Part shown: positions 41,978 to 54,106 of the stretch, piece by piece
How the letters are laid out: every line of letters starts with the position of its first letter
Numbering within the stretch: the first letter of the stretch is position 1
Assembly: GCF_905147365.1 (NCBI RefSeq)
Contig: NC_056409.1
Coordinates: 8,871,001 to 8,935,000, forward strand
Origin: Aricia agestis
Taxonomy: Eukaryota > Arthropoda > Insecta > Lepidoptera > Lycaenidae
Length of the DNA stretch: 64,000 nucleotides
Direction: 5' to 3'
Translations under genes and position numbers: made by a program
Notes under the pieces: model-generated
Told to the model about the DNA's origin: nothing
Seen by the model: the letters and a program-made list of their open reading frames with translations, nothing else
Databases searched by the model: none

Positions 41978-42298
41978 ACGCCGGCTCTCATGAGCCGGCT
42001 CGACCGGATAAATACCACGTTCTCACAGAAAACCGGCGTGAAACAGCGCTTGCGCTGTGTTTCGCCGAGTGAGTGAGTTTACCGGAGGCCCAATCCCCTA
42101 CCCTATTCCCTTTCCTACCCTCCCCTATTCCCTTCCCTTCCCTACCCTCCCCTATTACCCTATTCCCTCTTAAAAGGCCGGCAACGCACATGCAGCTCTT
42201 CTGATGCTGCGAGTGTCCATGGGCGACGGAAGTTGCTTTCCATCAGGTGACCCGTTTGCTCGTTTGCCCCCTTATTTCATAAAAAAATAAAAAAATAT
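41978..42298 (+). mobile_element. Lepidopteran-type SINE, copy 1
   Basis: Shared landmarks with two other copies: GCCGGCTCGACCGGATAAAT, AAACCGGCGTGAAACAGCGC, TTTCGCCGAGTGAGTGAG, a variable CCCTACCCTCCCCTATTCCC tract, AAAAGGCCGGCAACGCAC, CTCTTCTGATGCTGCGAGTG, GACGGAAGTTGCTTTCCATC, CCCGTTTGCTCGTTTGCCCC and an A-rich tail. No coding capacity. The head is shorter than in copy 3. Confidence 0.7.
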
Positions 42299-44354
42299 TT
42301 ATAAATTTATTGTGCACAGAAAACATTTTACACGTTACAGTTTACACTGAAAGACGACACAAAGGATCTGCTTATTTCTAAAAAGAAATCTCTTCCAGCA
42401 GCCCCACGGAGAGAGATAGGATTAAAACAGCAGATAGGACTTGCACAAATAGTGACATTACGAGTAAGATAAACAATAATGTATACTTGTATAAAATTGA
42501 GGTTTTTTGTCAATAAATAGACTACGATATTACTGCATCGGTTTTATATTATGTACAGACAAATAGAGTAAGTTTGGCATGCGAGTAAAAATGAATTTTG
42601 AATTTTGTTAGTCTTGCTAAAACTTGAAAATATATCTAAACTTAGGCTAATTTTTGTACGGTACGGTACGGTTTGTACGGTGAGAAAATATAAAAAAAAT
42701 GGGAGTAAAATACTAAAAACGTCAATTTTATTTTCCGAAGTGATAAGAAGATCATCTAGTGCAATATAAATTTTAATAATACTGCTACGTTTTATGGCAG
42801 TTTGATCATAAATTCATTTTAACGCTATTGAAATCCCGCTTTTTTATTTATTTAAAAATCTTTCGAAGTAAGCGGGTCTTCTCACGAACCACCTCTATTC
42901 AGGGGCATTTTTTAACTCAATAATCTGTCGGATATTTTGTTCCTGGCGTCCCTATTTTGCGAAACAGTATAAATCACATCGCTTTGACATCTCAGAACAA
43001 GTTGTAATGAAACTTTTCCGGCGAAAGACAATAGCCTTGAATTGGAAGTGGTAGAAAATGCAATATAAATTCAACTGAAACAAAATAGGACTGTCATAAT
43101 TCTTAGCGAGTTAAAAAACTTGGCTGAAAGGTAGGAAGCAATCTCGTATTTTATAGTTGGTTCAATAATAAACTTACACTACCCCGTAGACTCTGACTTT
43201 GTTTTGGTACAACTTCGTGATGGCCTACTTTTCAATTAACGAAGTTTTTGCACAATCATACTTAACGCTTTTGACTAATTACTGAATCTTTCTGCAAAAC
43301 AATGGTATTCTTGACCATAATAATAACATGGTGTCCGCGATATAGTATGCGTATAATGATATTGATTCCACATGAACTGCAATCTCAAATCTCTACGTTG
43401 TACAACAACAAATTATTGTACAACGTAGAGATTTGGGATTACAGTTCACATGCCTATAACTTTCCCCATCAGCTTTTTATCTGTGCCAAAATTTTATCAA
43501 AATCTCCCAGTATTTCAGAGTATCCTCAATACAATTTAAGTAGGTATTGAAACCTCTTTATTGTATAATATTAGTTTTGATAAAATACTCATACCTAGAT
43601 AATTACTACTAAACTACTACTACTACTAAGTAGTTACTAAAGTGAACTACCGAACGTTTATCTCATAAATATCAAAATAGGTTCTATAAAAAATTCAGCA
43701 GTAAACCGTTTAACAAAACGGTTAATCGATAAACTCAATGCCAAAAAAATTGAAAGCGCCAGGAAGTATTGTCAGTAAAAATGAATCGCGTAGGTGCAAA
43801 AGTTTACCGTAATCCCCAATACATTTGGCATCAGTTTCCGAGATACGGCGTCGGCGTCTCTGTGTCTGACACACTTTGTTATCACAAACTTTTTAAACTG
43901 GCTGGAGGAAAGTTATCAATGGCATTGTAGTTATTTACAGTTAGCGAACGTTACCGGCTACCGGAGAAATAATATATCACGAATTAAAAATCGAGACTGC
44001 AGTTTCATAGCTTCAGTGCTAACGGAAAACACTGTTATATAACTATCGTACGCTTACACGTTTATTCTTAGAAACAACCAATTACCTTTTGTAGTGGTGT
44101 TTGAAGGTCTTAGTATGAAATATGCATATACATATTTAAATAAAAATAACTAGCTATTTGACTATTCATATATTCGATAGTATTCGATAAAACACGACTA
44201 AAATGACATTTTCCAAAAATAATTCCTAGCTAGATTTATTCATCATATAGAATTTATCAGATATTCATCGCCCTCGAAACTCCCTATATACCAAATTCCA
44301 TGAAAATCGTTGGAGCCGATTCCGAGATTCCAATTATATATTTATATATTATAA
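42299..44354. other. Mostly unannotated AT-rich stretch
   Basis: Contains the hairpin at 43371-43452 listed separately. No gene or named repeat seen; small ORFs here have no recognisable motif. Confidence 0.4.
43371..43452. repeat. Long near-perfect hairpin
   Basis: CATGAACTGCAATCTCAAAT and CTCTACGTTGTACAA (about 35 bp) mirror TTGTACAACGTAGAG and ATTTGGGATTACAGTTCACATG with a ~9-nt loop and a few mismatches. Confidence 0.75.
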
Positions 44355-44485
44355 CTAGCTGTCCCAGTGAACTTCGTGTCACTTTAAAACCTTCCCTGGA
44401 CTTCTACGAATATTTTAAGACTAAAATTAGCCCAATCCGTTCAGCCGTTTTTGAGTTTTAGCGTTACTAACACAATTGAAAATCC

Positions 44486-44570
<85 letters not shown>

Positions 44571-44588
44571 TTATAATATTAGTATAGA
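44355..44588 (-). mobile_element. Helitron-like element (GACAGCTAG family) with TA expansion
   Basis: Minus strand starts TCTATACTAATATTATAATC and ends CACGAAGTTCACTGGGACAG CTAG. It matches 31733-31872. A (TA)n tract of about 80 bp (44489-44568) lies within its 5' part. Confidence 0.5.
44489..44568. repeat. (TA)n microsatellite
   Basis: About 40 uninterrupted TA units. Confidence 0.95.
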
Positions 44589-46296
44589 TTTACAAGAATT
44601 GCTCGTTTTAAGATATAAGATAAAGACAGCTTTTTAGCACCTTTCTTTGAAGGTGCACCTTTGTGTCTGTTAGACAGAAAAATGAAAGCTTTGATCGTCC
44701 ATATCTTAGTTATTTTTCAACTATCAACTGAAATAATGAAATTAATTTTTTTTTTATAATTCTTTGTTAATTTTTCAGCCAAGCCAATATTGTGTAACAT
44801 TGTAAATGAGTAAATGTTATTATTTATAATATAATTCTCTGTCAATAGACTTATTAAGCCTTTCTACCACTTAACACTCTCATGCAAATTATGGATAATA
44901 ATATACTCTGAGTAATCTTCCTATTACTGTCTGACTGTCAGCCAAATGTATTGTATACTGCACTGTATTTAGCTACCATAGTATGCTTTAATCCAAGTGC
45001 TCAACTAGAAACCAATTATAACACTAGTTCATTAATCTAAAGATAAACTTAGAATACTTATTATTATAATTATCAGTTATATTTTTAAGAATTTTTCCAA
45101 TTAAATAAACAACTTAGAATATAAAATCCATAAAATGTTCTTTATTGTCCATATCTTCATTTTCTTATGTCAACATTTAACATTTCCCTCTAAACGTTAA
45201 ACCACGTAAGCATTAATTTAACCTGCGTTTAGCAACATCACTCTATTGTTTCTGAATTGGCCTAATAGCCTAATTAGTTATAAGCGGGAATCACGAAAGT
45301 TAAACGTTCGATAACGCTTCGATTAGCTCGCTATTAGTTGTAATCTCGTTAATCTCAGCCGGTATAATTTCTCACCGGCAATACTATTAAATAGTTACTG
45401 CTAATGTACGTAACTTCGCCGTTGTTCGGAACGTGTTGAAATTCCGAGTAAACACAAGTCTCGCTACGAGATTTCACGTGTGCTACGCGAGGAAATTATC
45501 TTATGATATTCAAAACTTAATAATTCTTATTTTACTCGTAACAATTTCTTATGTCACAACATTTTAATTTTTTTTTTACGAAGTTTCGGCTGCTGTGTCA
45601 GTTCATAATACTCGTATGTTAAAAAAACAATTTTGAATTAAGTTTGTGAATTTGCTTAAATTCCAATGCAAAAAGAAAAGCAATTCTAACAGAGAATTTT
45701 ATCGAAGATTTCTCGAATTCTAGCCGAAATCGAAATTAATAAAACCAACAATGACAGGACAAAGGGTCCCCTTCAAGTGCAATGGTTCAATCCTCCGAAC
45801 GAATCACCCTAATTCGTAACTTGCGAAATTGACGCAAAATCAAAAGATAAAATACTACAGACATTTTCTTAATCAATTGACGATAAAATACAATGAGACC
45901 CCGTTTTATTATTAATTTAATGGTTTATTACTTCAGTTTTAAGAGGAAAATATACTTTGTCTAATATTGCTGAAAGATAAGCCAATAAAAACGGTTGCGT
46001 GCCTATAATTTTAATAAGATATAATATTATAATGTAATGGCCACTAGTTAGGTATAATTACTTTAATCTAGCTATTGGTCATCGTGCAGCATTTTTATTT
46101 TTTAGTAAAAGATTCGAGTTTTGTTAAGCTAAATTTAAAATTCTTAAGCGCGTGTTTAAGTTAGTATCTTACTTTAAAATCCTCAGAAGCGTGCAATAGA
46201 ATGTAAAAATAAAAAGACTTTAATAACCGCGTCTTGGAAAACGCGGATGGTCTTTAAAGGGATAAGATGACACTGAAAATAAATTCATAAACTTAT
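44589..46296. other. AT-rich stretch, no supported feature
   Basis: No repeat, RNA or coding feature recognised. Confidence 0.5.
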
Positions 46297-46819
46297 ATCT
46301 TACCAAAAACATGAAGTGTAAAAGGAGCCAAGCAAAATATTGCATAGCTATTCAATACTTTTGTCGTAAAAAGTTTTCAGATCACATTCAAGCCAAGCCT
46401 TCAACTTATTTTGTAATTTAAATCAACATTCAGTAAATGTATCAATCGATTTCTTTATTTTATAATTATTTTAGTGGCTTGGCAATGAGCACAAGAGAAA
46501 CAAATATAAACTACATATTTGGGGGAGTTCATACTTACACAGACGGCAAGCGTAAAGTGTTTTAGTATGTAACGACGCATGTGGCCGATGGTACCCAATT
46601 AATCCAATTAGTCGCTGATTATTTTTCTAGTGCTCATTGCCAAGCCACTATAATGATTATTAAATAAAGAAATCTATTGATACATTTACTGAATGTTGAT
46701 TTAAATTACAAAATAAGTTGAAGGCTTGGCTTGAATATGATCTGAAAACTTGAAAGTATTGAATAGCTATGCAATATTTTGCTTGGCTCCTTATACACTT
46801 CATGTTTTTGGTGGGATTT
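46297..46819. mobile_element. ~520-bp element with ~200-bp inverted repeats
   Basis: Left arm 46297-46500 and right arm 46621-46819 mirror each other: ACCAAAAACATGAAGTGTA, AAGGAGCCAAGCAAAATATT, GCATAGCTATTCAATACTTT, CAAGCCAAGCCTTCAACTTA, TTTGTAATTTAAATCAACAT, TCAGTAAATGTATCAAT and AGTGGCTTGGCAATGAGCAC. The centre is 120 bp and unpaired. Arms are highly similar (about 90% or more), so it is fairly recent. No coding capacity. Confidence 0.75.
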
Positions 46820-47263
46820 CATTTCTTTTTTGAAGTTTTTTTTTACTTTTCAGGTCACGTTATAACTTTTCTGTACGCTTAGCACCCATTCTCTATCTCC
46901 TTTATATTTTTTCTTTGAGGCTTCATTAGTTCTAGAGGTGGACAACGTAACGTAAATACTTCTGAGTTCTGAGTCGATTATTATAATATTCATATATACC
47001 GAGCGAGTAAGGCGTGTATATCGCAGTTATACTGATTACATTTATATTTAAGTCGAATTTAATTATTGTTTCATTGTTAACGTTGTTAATACTATTTTTT
47101 ATTTAATTAATACCATTTCATTAAATACATAGCTAACATAAAGCCTTTTGTATGTAAAACAAATATTATGCAGTCGAAAATCGAAACTCATACTTTTCTT
47201 GCAAAGTTACAAAAAAAGAAATCATTTTTTTTATTTATTATAGTAAGTATATTATTTTTCTGT

Positions 47264-47660
47264 TTTTAGGTTTCTCTGCCCAAAGGATGAAAACGGGACC
47301 TTATTATTAATAAGCCTTCACTGTATGTCCGTCGTCCATCTGTATGTCACCTGGATCTCGAGAACCGCAATAGCTATATAGTTGCAATTTTTACAAATTA
47401 TATATTTTTGGTGTCGTTATATAAGCTAATATTCCAATTAAAATAAAATAAATTATTAATGGGAGGCCTCATACAACAAACACGTTTTTTCTTTTTTTGT
47501 CCTATATCCATAATGGTAACAGTAAAATTTTTGAAAATTTCAGGAAATACTCAATTATATTTTTGCTTTAATAATTATTAATAAAAAATAAATAAACTTA
47601 TTATTTAAGGGTACAAACGGTACGGAACCCTACGCCAGTCTGACTCGCATTTGACCGGTT
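47264..47660 (+). repeat. Copy of the GGTTCCGTACC repeat
   Basis: TTTTTAGGTTTCTCTGCCCA head, GAAAACGGGACC, GTATGTCCGTCGTCC, CTCATACAACAAACACG, then TACGGAACCCTACG and GACTCGCATTTGACCGG tail. Confidence 0.7.
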
Positions 47661-47689
47661 TCAAATTTTTTCCTTTCATTGTGAATAAA

Positions 47690-48020
47690 GACCTATCCGG
47701 GTACCAAATTTCAAGGTTCTAAGTCTGCTAGAAATACCTTAGAATTTTGATGATCTGTCAGTCAGTGAGTGACAAAATGTAGTAACTTTGACCATCCGTA
47801 ACTACTAAACTATTTATCGAAATTTCATGTAATTTGGAGGTTAAGTTAGTTTTAATACTCTCAGTGACCGAAATTCTAAGTCCCTAGCTTTGTTAACATC
47901 GAAGTTAAAGGGGGTGTGAAATAGCCGCGAACCGCTTCGAGAAAAGTATGGTACAGCCGTGCCTTTGCTTAAGAGCTTGGCTGGGGCACTGCCGTGCCCC
48001 CAGATCTTGAGCTAATAATT
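47690..48020 (+). repeat. Interspersed repeat with GGGGCACTGCCGTGCCCC palindrome
   Basis: GTACCAAATTTCAAGGTTCT, GAGAAAAGTATGGTACAGCC and GGGGCACTGCCGTGCCCCCA; shares its 3' half with 11300-11560 (inverted). Confidence 0.5.
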
Positions 48021-50601
48021 TAAGTAAACAAAATGAAGAAACATCCGACTTTGAAGAGAAAATATTTTTATAGCCTTCTGAAAAGGCTTGCTTTTTTTTT
48101 TAAACGAAACTGCTTACCTAATATTATCGTAATGAGTATTTCACTCTATAGCGAAGTATTTGTACTCTGGAAGAACCGGCAAAAGCAATAAACAGCAGGA
48201 GCAATCAATACATTTTCGGCACTTACTCTCTCTCCCTCGTAACAAATTCGATCAGATCACGCATCTTGTCCCTTGATGCGAGTTTAACATTTTACCCACT
48301 TAAAAACCACTAGTTTACCCTACTTATAAAAAAAAATACTTGTTGCACTCGGGGACTGCCGCCGTAAAGCTATCGCACACGTCTACTAACCTTTAGGTTT
48401 ATTATAAATTTCTTGATTCGGTCGCCGCGCTCAAATCCCGCGATAAAAATCTATGCAATAACTTTTAAAAAAACAACGTACCTACTACCTATGTCCCATC
48501 TAGTTATTTGTTTCTCGCTACAATGAAGTTTTCGAGGTTCTTTAGTATTCCTCACGACTTGCACGGCGGACGCGCGGACCTAATCTTCACCATTTTTACA
48601 CAGTTTTTTCTCAGTTTCCCTGGAATTAGGTGTATTCAATTTTAAACGCTGTTCGTATTTTAAATTGAGTACAATTTTCTGTGAGATAATTGTATTTTTA
48701 AAAGCTACATTAAAATAGGTGGAACAATCTTATCTTTTAACAATCTTCTCAGAATTTTAAAATGATTGTCTAAAATATGTGGCGAACACAAGAGTAGGTG
48801 ACTACAGTCACCTATTCTTGTGTTTTTCCAACAATTTATAGTGATAGAGTGCTGATAATAACAAAAGACGGCATTTATGATACATGTTATTTATAGACTT
48901 CAAACTAGCATCATGTATTTAATTAATTTAATCAACAGTCGTTATTTCAAATTAACCACCGAAACATTGTCGTCGATGCGAAGTTATTATAATAATGAAT
49001 GGGAAAATCATCCCTATTTTCTATTGTCTGTTTATATTTGGGACAGTAACACTTTTTCTGTCGATGGGTTTAAAGGTATAATAAAATCAGCCAAGTGCGA
49101 GTTGGACTCACGCATGTCACACTTAAAATTAAGTCCATTAGTAAAGTAAAGTAAGCCCACTAGTTAGAAAGTATAATAAATCAATCAAATATGATAGAAC
49201 ACCAAGTATCTCCAATAAAAAAACCTTTTAAGAACTTCTATTTACAAAGGCAACTCAGAGTTATTTTTCTATAATATGATACCTTATACGATAGCAACAT
49301 AATATTATTTTATAGAAATGAAAATGAATAAAAAACCGAAGACCTGGTTGAATCAATAAAGCAGTGCGACCACAAGCTACATCAGTATTCCGCGCTGAGA
49401 TTGCCAAACCGCACTCATTTTGCGGCAATTATAAGCAATTATCATTTGCAACAAATGGCCATTACCACCTGTTGCTTAAGGCGTATAAGGGGTACCGAAG
49501 CCTTATTGCAAGCTATATTACCGTAAAGTATTTAGCTCAAGAGGAAATGTGTTTCATCTTAGCGCGTTTGCGCTTTATTGGGACTATGACGTTTAAATGT
49601 AGTTAACTCTTATTTTACTGCAGTGAAATAAAATAGATGTTTATATCGGAACGTGAAACTTCATCCTTACCTTTAGGGTATAATTTCACAGATCCAGGTT
49701 TTAAGTTAACTATGGGTTAAATAATAAGTCATATTTTATGGAGAAGAAGAAAATAAAACAACATAATAAGTTTATTCCAAATCTATGCAAGCTGACCGAA
49801 ATCGCTATCGATTCAAATTTTTTCAACTACTTTTTTTTATCTAACTCGATAATAATAATCGGTAAACCCTGGTAAAATTGAAAGTCACAAAATAATATTT
49901 GAACACTTCAATAGAAATATGCAAATAAATTCAAATTGACTTTAAAGTCATTGTATAGAATGTACAAATTTTATCTGGGACAGACAGCATAGCCGTAAGC
50001 TCGACTTGGCTTACAGAACTATTATAGACACAACTAAGCTCAAAGTAAGCCCACTGCTATTTCGTATTCAAAACTTATTTTAAGGATTTGAAACGAAATT
50101 CCTAGTAGCCGTTTCTAAAGCAGCTCTTTCATTGAACAGCTTTAAAATCCTTTAGAGATATTTACAGTTTTGAGCCGAAAAAATGCAGTAGGTACGGTGA
50201 ATAAGAATTTTTTTAAGTACATTAACTTTTTAAGTGCACAATTAAGTCTCAATTTTAAGCAGTTTTTTTTTCTTCGAACAGTATTTTGAAGTCGTAAGAA
50301 AAATACTTTAAAATTCAGAAACACTTCAAAGCTTATAGCTTCGAAAATCAGCTTAAGTGCTTAATTTTCAAGCAGGTAAAGTGAGCAAATGAAGACTTTT
50401 TAAAAGGGTTAAAATTAAAAAAACTAACGAGTAATTAAGTCCTCCGTGCAGAGTGGACAAAGTAGGTTGAAACGCTCCAAAAAATACTCATTAAAATTCA
50501 AGTGTTTGAGTATCTGTAGCAGGGGCGAGGGGTTCGTTAGTTTTCACCTATTTATGTAGTAATGTGGTTAATTAATTATTATTATTACGGTAAGTAAATA
50601 A
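48021..50601. other. Mostly unannotated AT-rich stretch
   Basis: Holds a 19-bp hairpin (48785-48824, AACACAAGAGTAGGTGACT and its complement, one mismatch) and a fragment of the GGTTCCGTACC repeat tail at 49088-49118 (GCCAAGTGCGAGTTGGACTC). ORFs at 48877-49149 and 49364-49606 are not recognisable. Confidence 0.4.
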
Positions 50602-50652
50602 CAAGCTATAAGTCACGCAAGCTATAATATAGCTTGCGTGACTTATAGCTTG
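50602..50652. repeat. Perfect 24-bp palindrome
   Basis: CAAGCTATAAGTCACGCAAG+CTAT, 3-nt centre AAT, exact complement. Confidence 0.85.
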
Positions 50653-50696
50653 CTTAATGCTTATACATATTACTGTCGCCTGTTACTCATATCTCA

Positions 50697-51016
50697 TTTT
50701 TTTTTTTAATGAAATAAGGGGGCAAACGAGCAAACGGGTGACCCGTTTGCTCGTTGCGACTCTCGCAGCATCAGAAGAGCTGCAGGTGCGTTGCCGGCCT
50801 TTTAAGAGGGAACAGGGTAATAGAGGAGGGTAAGGATGGGATGGAAAGGGAATAGGGGAGGGTAGGGAAGGGAACAGGGTAAGGGATTGGGCCTCCGGTA
50901 AACTCACTCACTCGGCGAAACACAGCGCAAGCGCTGTTTCACGCCGGTTTTCTGTGAAAACGTGGTATTTCTCCGGTCGAGCCGGCCCATTCGTGCCGAA
51001 GCATGGATCTCCCACG
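50697..51016 (-). mobile_element. Lepidopteran-type SINE, copy 2, with template-switch scar
   Basis: Minus-strand copy of the SINE at 41978 and 53515, with its A-tail as a T-run at 50697-50707. Near its 3' end a 36-bp segment present in both sibling copies is replaced by 22 bp, of which 15 are an exact inverted copy of the adjacent sequence, making a perfect hairpin AACGAGCAAACGGGT / ACCCGTTTGCTCGTT (50725-50755). Flanked on both sides by a ~38-bp inverted pair (see findings). Confidence 0.75.
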
Positions 51017-51075
51017 TCTAAACGTCTAATATTATGAGATATGAGTAACAGGCGACAGTAATATAAGCGTCATAT

Positions 51076-52544
51076 TTTCGAACACACAATGTTAATGTAT
51101 GCTGCTGTTAACACACAATATGAAATGGAATAATAATATACATTTGACCTTTGGTATTAATTAATGACATTATTATTACGTTACTGTGATGACGATGTAT
51201 ATTCACAGCAATTCTACCAATAGAGGATAAAAAAAATAAAACGCAACTATGAATAAACTAGAAAGATTTAGTAAATAAACAATAATTTAGCCTCACCTAA
51301 TAATCTTGTAGATTCTTTTTTTTTTATTTTCATCAAAATTATTGTACAGGAAAGATACAAAAACGTAAAAAATAATTTTGGTTTCATCAATACCATCAAA
51401 ATATTTAATTATTGCATTATTGAAAATAATTTTGAGGTTTGACGGTATGTTAATTTTATGACATCTGGTGTACCGGTGACCGCAGCGTGCCATCCCGTTT
51501 TAGCCCAGATGTTTCTGTATTTGTAAACCACATTTCATCCATCACTTATGTTGTGTTCCTAATTAATATCATTTTAGCGATATTAATTAGTAATTACTGT
51601 AACGAGGGTGGTTGAGAGTCGTCAACGAGTGTTTTTACTTTACGTTGGCAGCCATCTTATATCTGGCACCCTACTTTTTGCTTGAAAATACTAGAAATGC
51701 TGATGGTAAGATTATCTGAAGTATGAACTCTAAAAGTCGGTAGTCGGGTGTTTCTTTTTATATTTTTTGTTATAGATGGCGCCAACAAGGGTTAGCGGAT
51801 ACCACAATTAGAGTGTCCTATGGTTCACCCTACGATGGATCGATGCCTTGAAGAACCTTCTGGTACCTACCTAGCATGTTAGCAGATGTAAAGGCTGTTA
51901 AAGATCACGATCGACCTACGTTGAGTAATAGACAAAGATATTATATTTATGATGATGATAATAATATTATATTTTTTTATATCAGCTATGAAGGAATATA
52001 CAAAGTTATTTCACATAAATACCTCTATTATGCAAAGAAATTTTATGATTTAAGTTCTATAAATTAAAAAGTTAATATTTATTTCATAAAAACCTAAAAA
52101 TAATATTTTTACAATGTCTATCTGTATTCTGTAATAATAAAACCTAATAGCAATGTGATTATTTATTTACTTTATTGATACCTGAAATAAGTAATTTAGT
52201 CACGTCATGAACAAAAAATAAGAACATCCAGATTATTCCAACGAGAAATATGAATAAAATAAATATTGTTCGTCAATAAATCCGTAGATCTTTATGTAAT
52301 TAAGTGAATACAATGAAAACGTTTTCAATCTACGTGTGTACTTCAGAATCATAAATATTTGAAACGCAAACTTTGAAGAGCATGTAATTGATTTTAATAG
52401 GTAAGCTTTTTCAGTCTTTTAATCTCAATATTGAATTTTCTTCGACATTGTTTGTTAACATAAAAAATATACTGCTCATATAAAATAAAGTAAAAATAAA
52501 GTGTAAAGCATTTTATTTTTACTTATTTTACGAGCTTCAATTTG
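51076..52544. other. AT-rich stretch, no supported feature
   Basis: No gene or repeat recognised. TATAGATGGCGCCAACAAGG at about 51772 resembles the AGATGGC motifs in the gypsy LTR. Confidence 0.4.
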
Positions 52545-52552
52545 GTTAATTT

Positions 52553-52997
52553 CACAGACATAGACCAAGATAGATACCGCATGTTTATGTACCATCGAGG
52601 AAATTGATTCCTAGGCAGTTGAATAGTTAATTGTAATCTGTCGGCTAGGTTTGACGTAACGCGACCAAACTACGTAGGTCCCATCTGCCTAGAAATCAAC
52701 TTTTCTGATAAGACTTCGCGTGCCATATCGCGTTCCCAAACGACGAGCAATGCTCGTTTTTCGAAAGTCTGTTCTTTAGTCTGCTATCGAAATCGCACGT
52801 CAATCGGAATTTAAAAAATGTCTAAATGCCTAAAAGTGCCGTATTGAGCTGTAGAAATTCAAATAGAAAATTAATGTTGGCCTAGATAATGGACACGTTT
52901 CTTATCATCGGTACGTCATAGTAGTTAGGAAAAAAGTGGCACACTCGTTTTCATACAAATGGAGCGACATGCGGTATCTATCTTGATCTATGTCTGT
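52553..52997. mobile_element. 445-bp hAT-like MITE with 8-bp target duplication
   Basis: Flanked by GTTAATTT at 52545-52552 and 52998-53005. Terminal inverted repeats are 31 bp with one mismatch (CACAGACATAGACCAAGATA / CACAGACATAGATCAAGATA, continuing GATACCGCATG). An 8-bp duplication with a CA-start TIR is typical of hAT elements. No coding capacity. Confidence 0.85.
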
Positions 52998-53005
52998 GGT
53001 TAATT

Positions 53006-53514
53006 TAGTTCCTTACTTTACCACATATTTTTACATGAATATTTTAGGCTACATGCTTTTTAAGCCTTTTTAGCTAGACAGTAGAATAATTTTGCAGCGA
53101 AAATAAATGGCAGCCAAAAAAAAATTATGGTGGTCCGCTATCTGTCTATGAATTTTCTTTGTTGTTACAAACACTCGTTTTACATAACACTATGTTCTTA
53201 ATACAAAGTTACTCTTTGATACCGACTTAAATAAACCAATTTATGGTATGTTAAATTAATTCTGTCAGAGTATATAATGTATAATGTTATGTAAAAATTT
53301 ATTGATATTATTGTAATCAAACTTTGAAAGTAAGTTTGAAAGATTGATTTGCAAAAGTATTTCATTTACGAGAAAATTACTTTCAATATTAATTGATTTA
53401 TATATTTTTCATTAAACATGACTATGCTTTATGAAAACATAATACTTATACAAATTGCTCTAAATACCGTTACTTATTTTTACCTTGTTCTGCGTATATA
53501 TACACACATATTAA
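53006..53514. other. AT-rich stretch, no supported feature
   Basis: Nothing recognised. Confidence 0.5.
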
Positions 53515-53850
53515 CGTGGGAGAGCCATTCTCGGCACGAATGGGTCGGCTCGACCGGAGAAATACCACGGGCTCACAAAAAACCGGCGTGAAACAGCGCT
53601 TGTGCTGTGTTTCGCCGAGTGAGTGAGTTTACCGGAGGCCCAATCCCCTACCCTTTTCCCTTCCCTAACCTCCCTATTTCCTTCCCTACCCTCCCCTATT
53701 CCCTTCCCTACCCTCTCCTATTATCCCTTAAAAGGCCGGTAACGCACGTGCAGCTCTTCTGATGCTGCGAGTGTCCATGGGCGACGGAAGTTGCTTTCCA
53801 TCAGGTGACCCGTTTGCTCGTTTGCCCCCTTATATTTTCATAATAAAAAA
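53515..53850 (+). mobile_element. Lepidopteran-type SINE, copy 3 (most complete)
   Basis: Begins CGTGGGAGAGCCATTCTCGG, then CACGAATGGGTCGGCTCGAC; contains the CT-rich tract, CTCTTCTGATGCTGCGAGTG, GACGGAAGTTGCTTTCCATC and CCCGTTTGCTCGTTTGCCCC and ends in an A-rich tail. It serves as the local reference for copies 1 and 2. Confidence 0.72.
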
Positions 53851-53907
53851 ACATTTTGTTTTTATCCTATTTTGTTTCAAAACGATCAATGTTATAAGGT
53901 TACTATA

Positions 53908-54040
53908 CAGGGTGTAGCAAAACAAGTGATAATACTTTAGGGTGTGTACATGTTCCTTGTAGAGAGTTCACTGTGAAAGTAGCAGCGCTGAAAGACCTAA
54001 TTTTTTCCACTTTTGTATGGGGAAACTCGTGACAACACGC
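53908..54040. mobile_element. Palindromic TA-target MITE, copy 3 (half)
   Basis: Left arm only: CAGGGTGTAGCAAAACAAGT, GATAATACTTTAGGGTGTGT, TTCCTTGTAGAGAGTTCACT, CACTTTTGTATGGGGAAACT. The right arm is missing. Confidence 0.6.
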
Positions 54041-54106
54041 ATGATAGGAAAAGGGCCCTTATCAAGAATTTGAATTTCGTAGACGAATATTATATGAATC
54101 TCCTCT

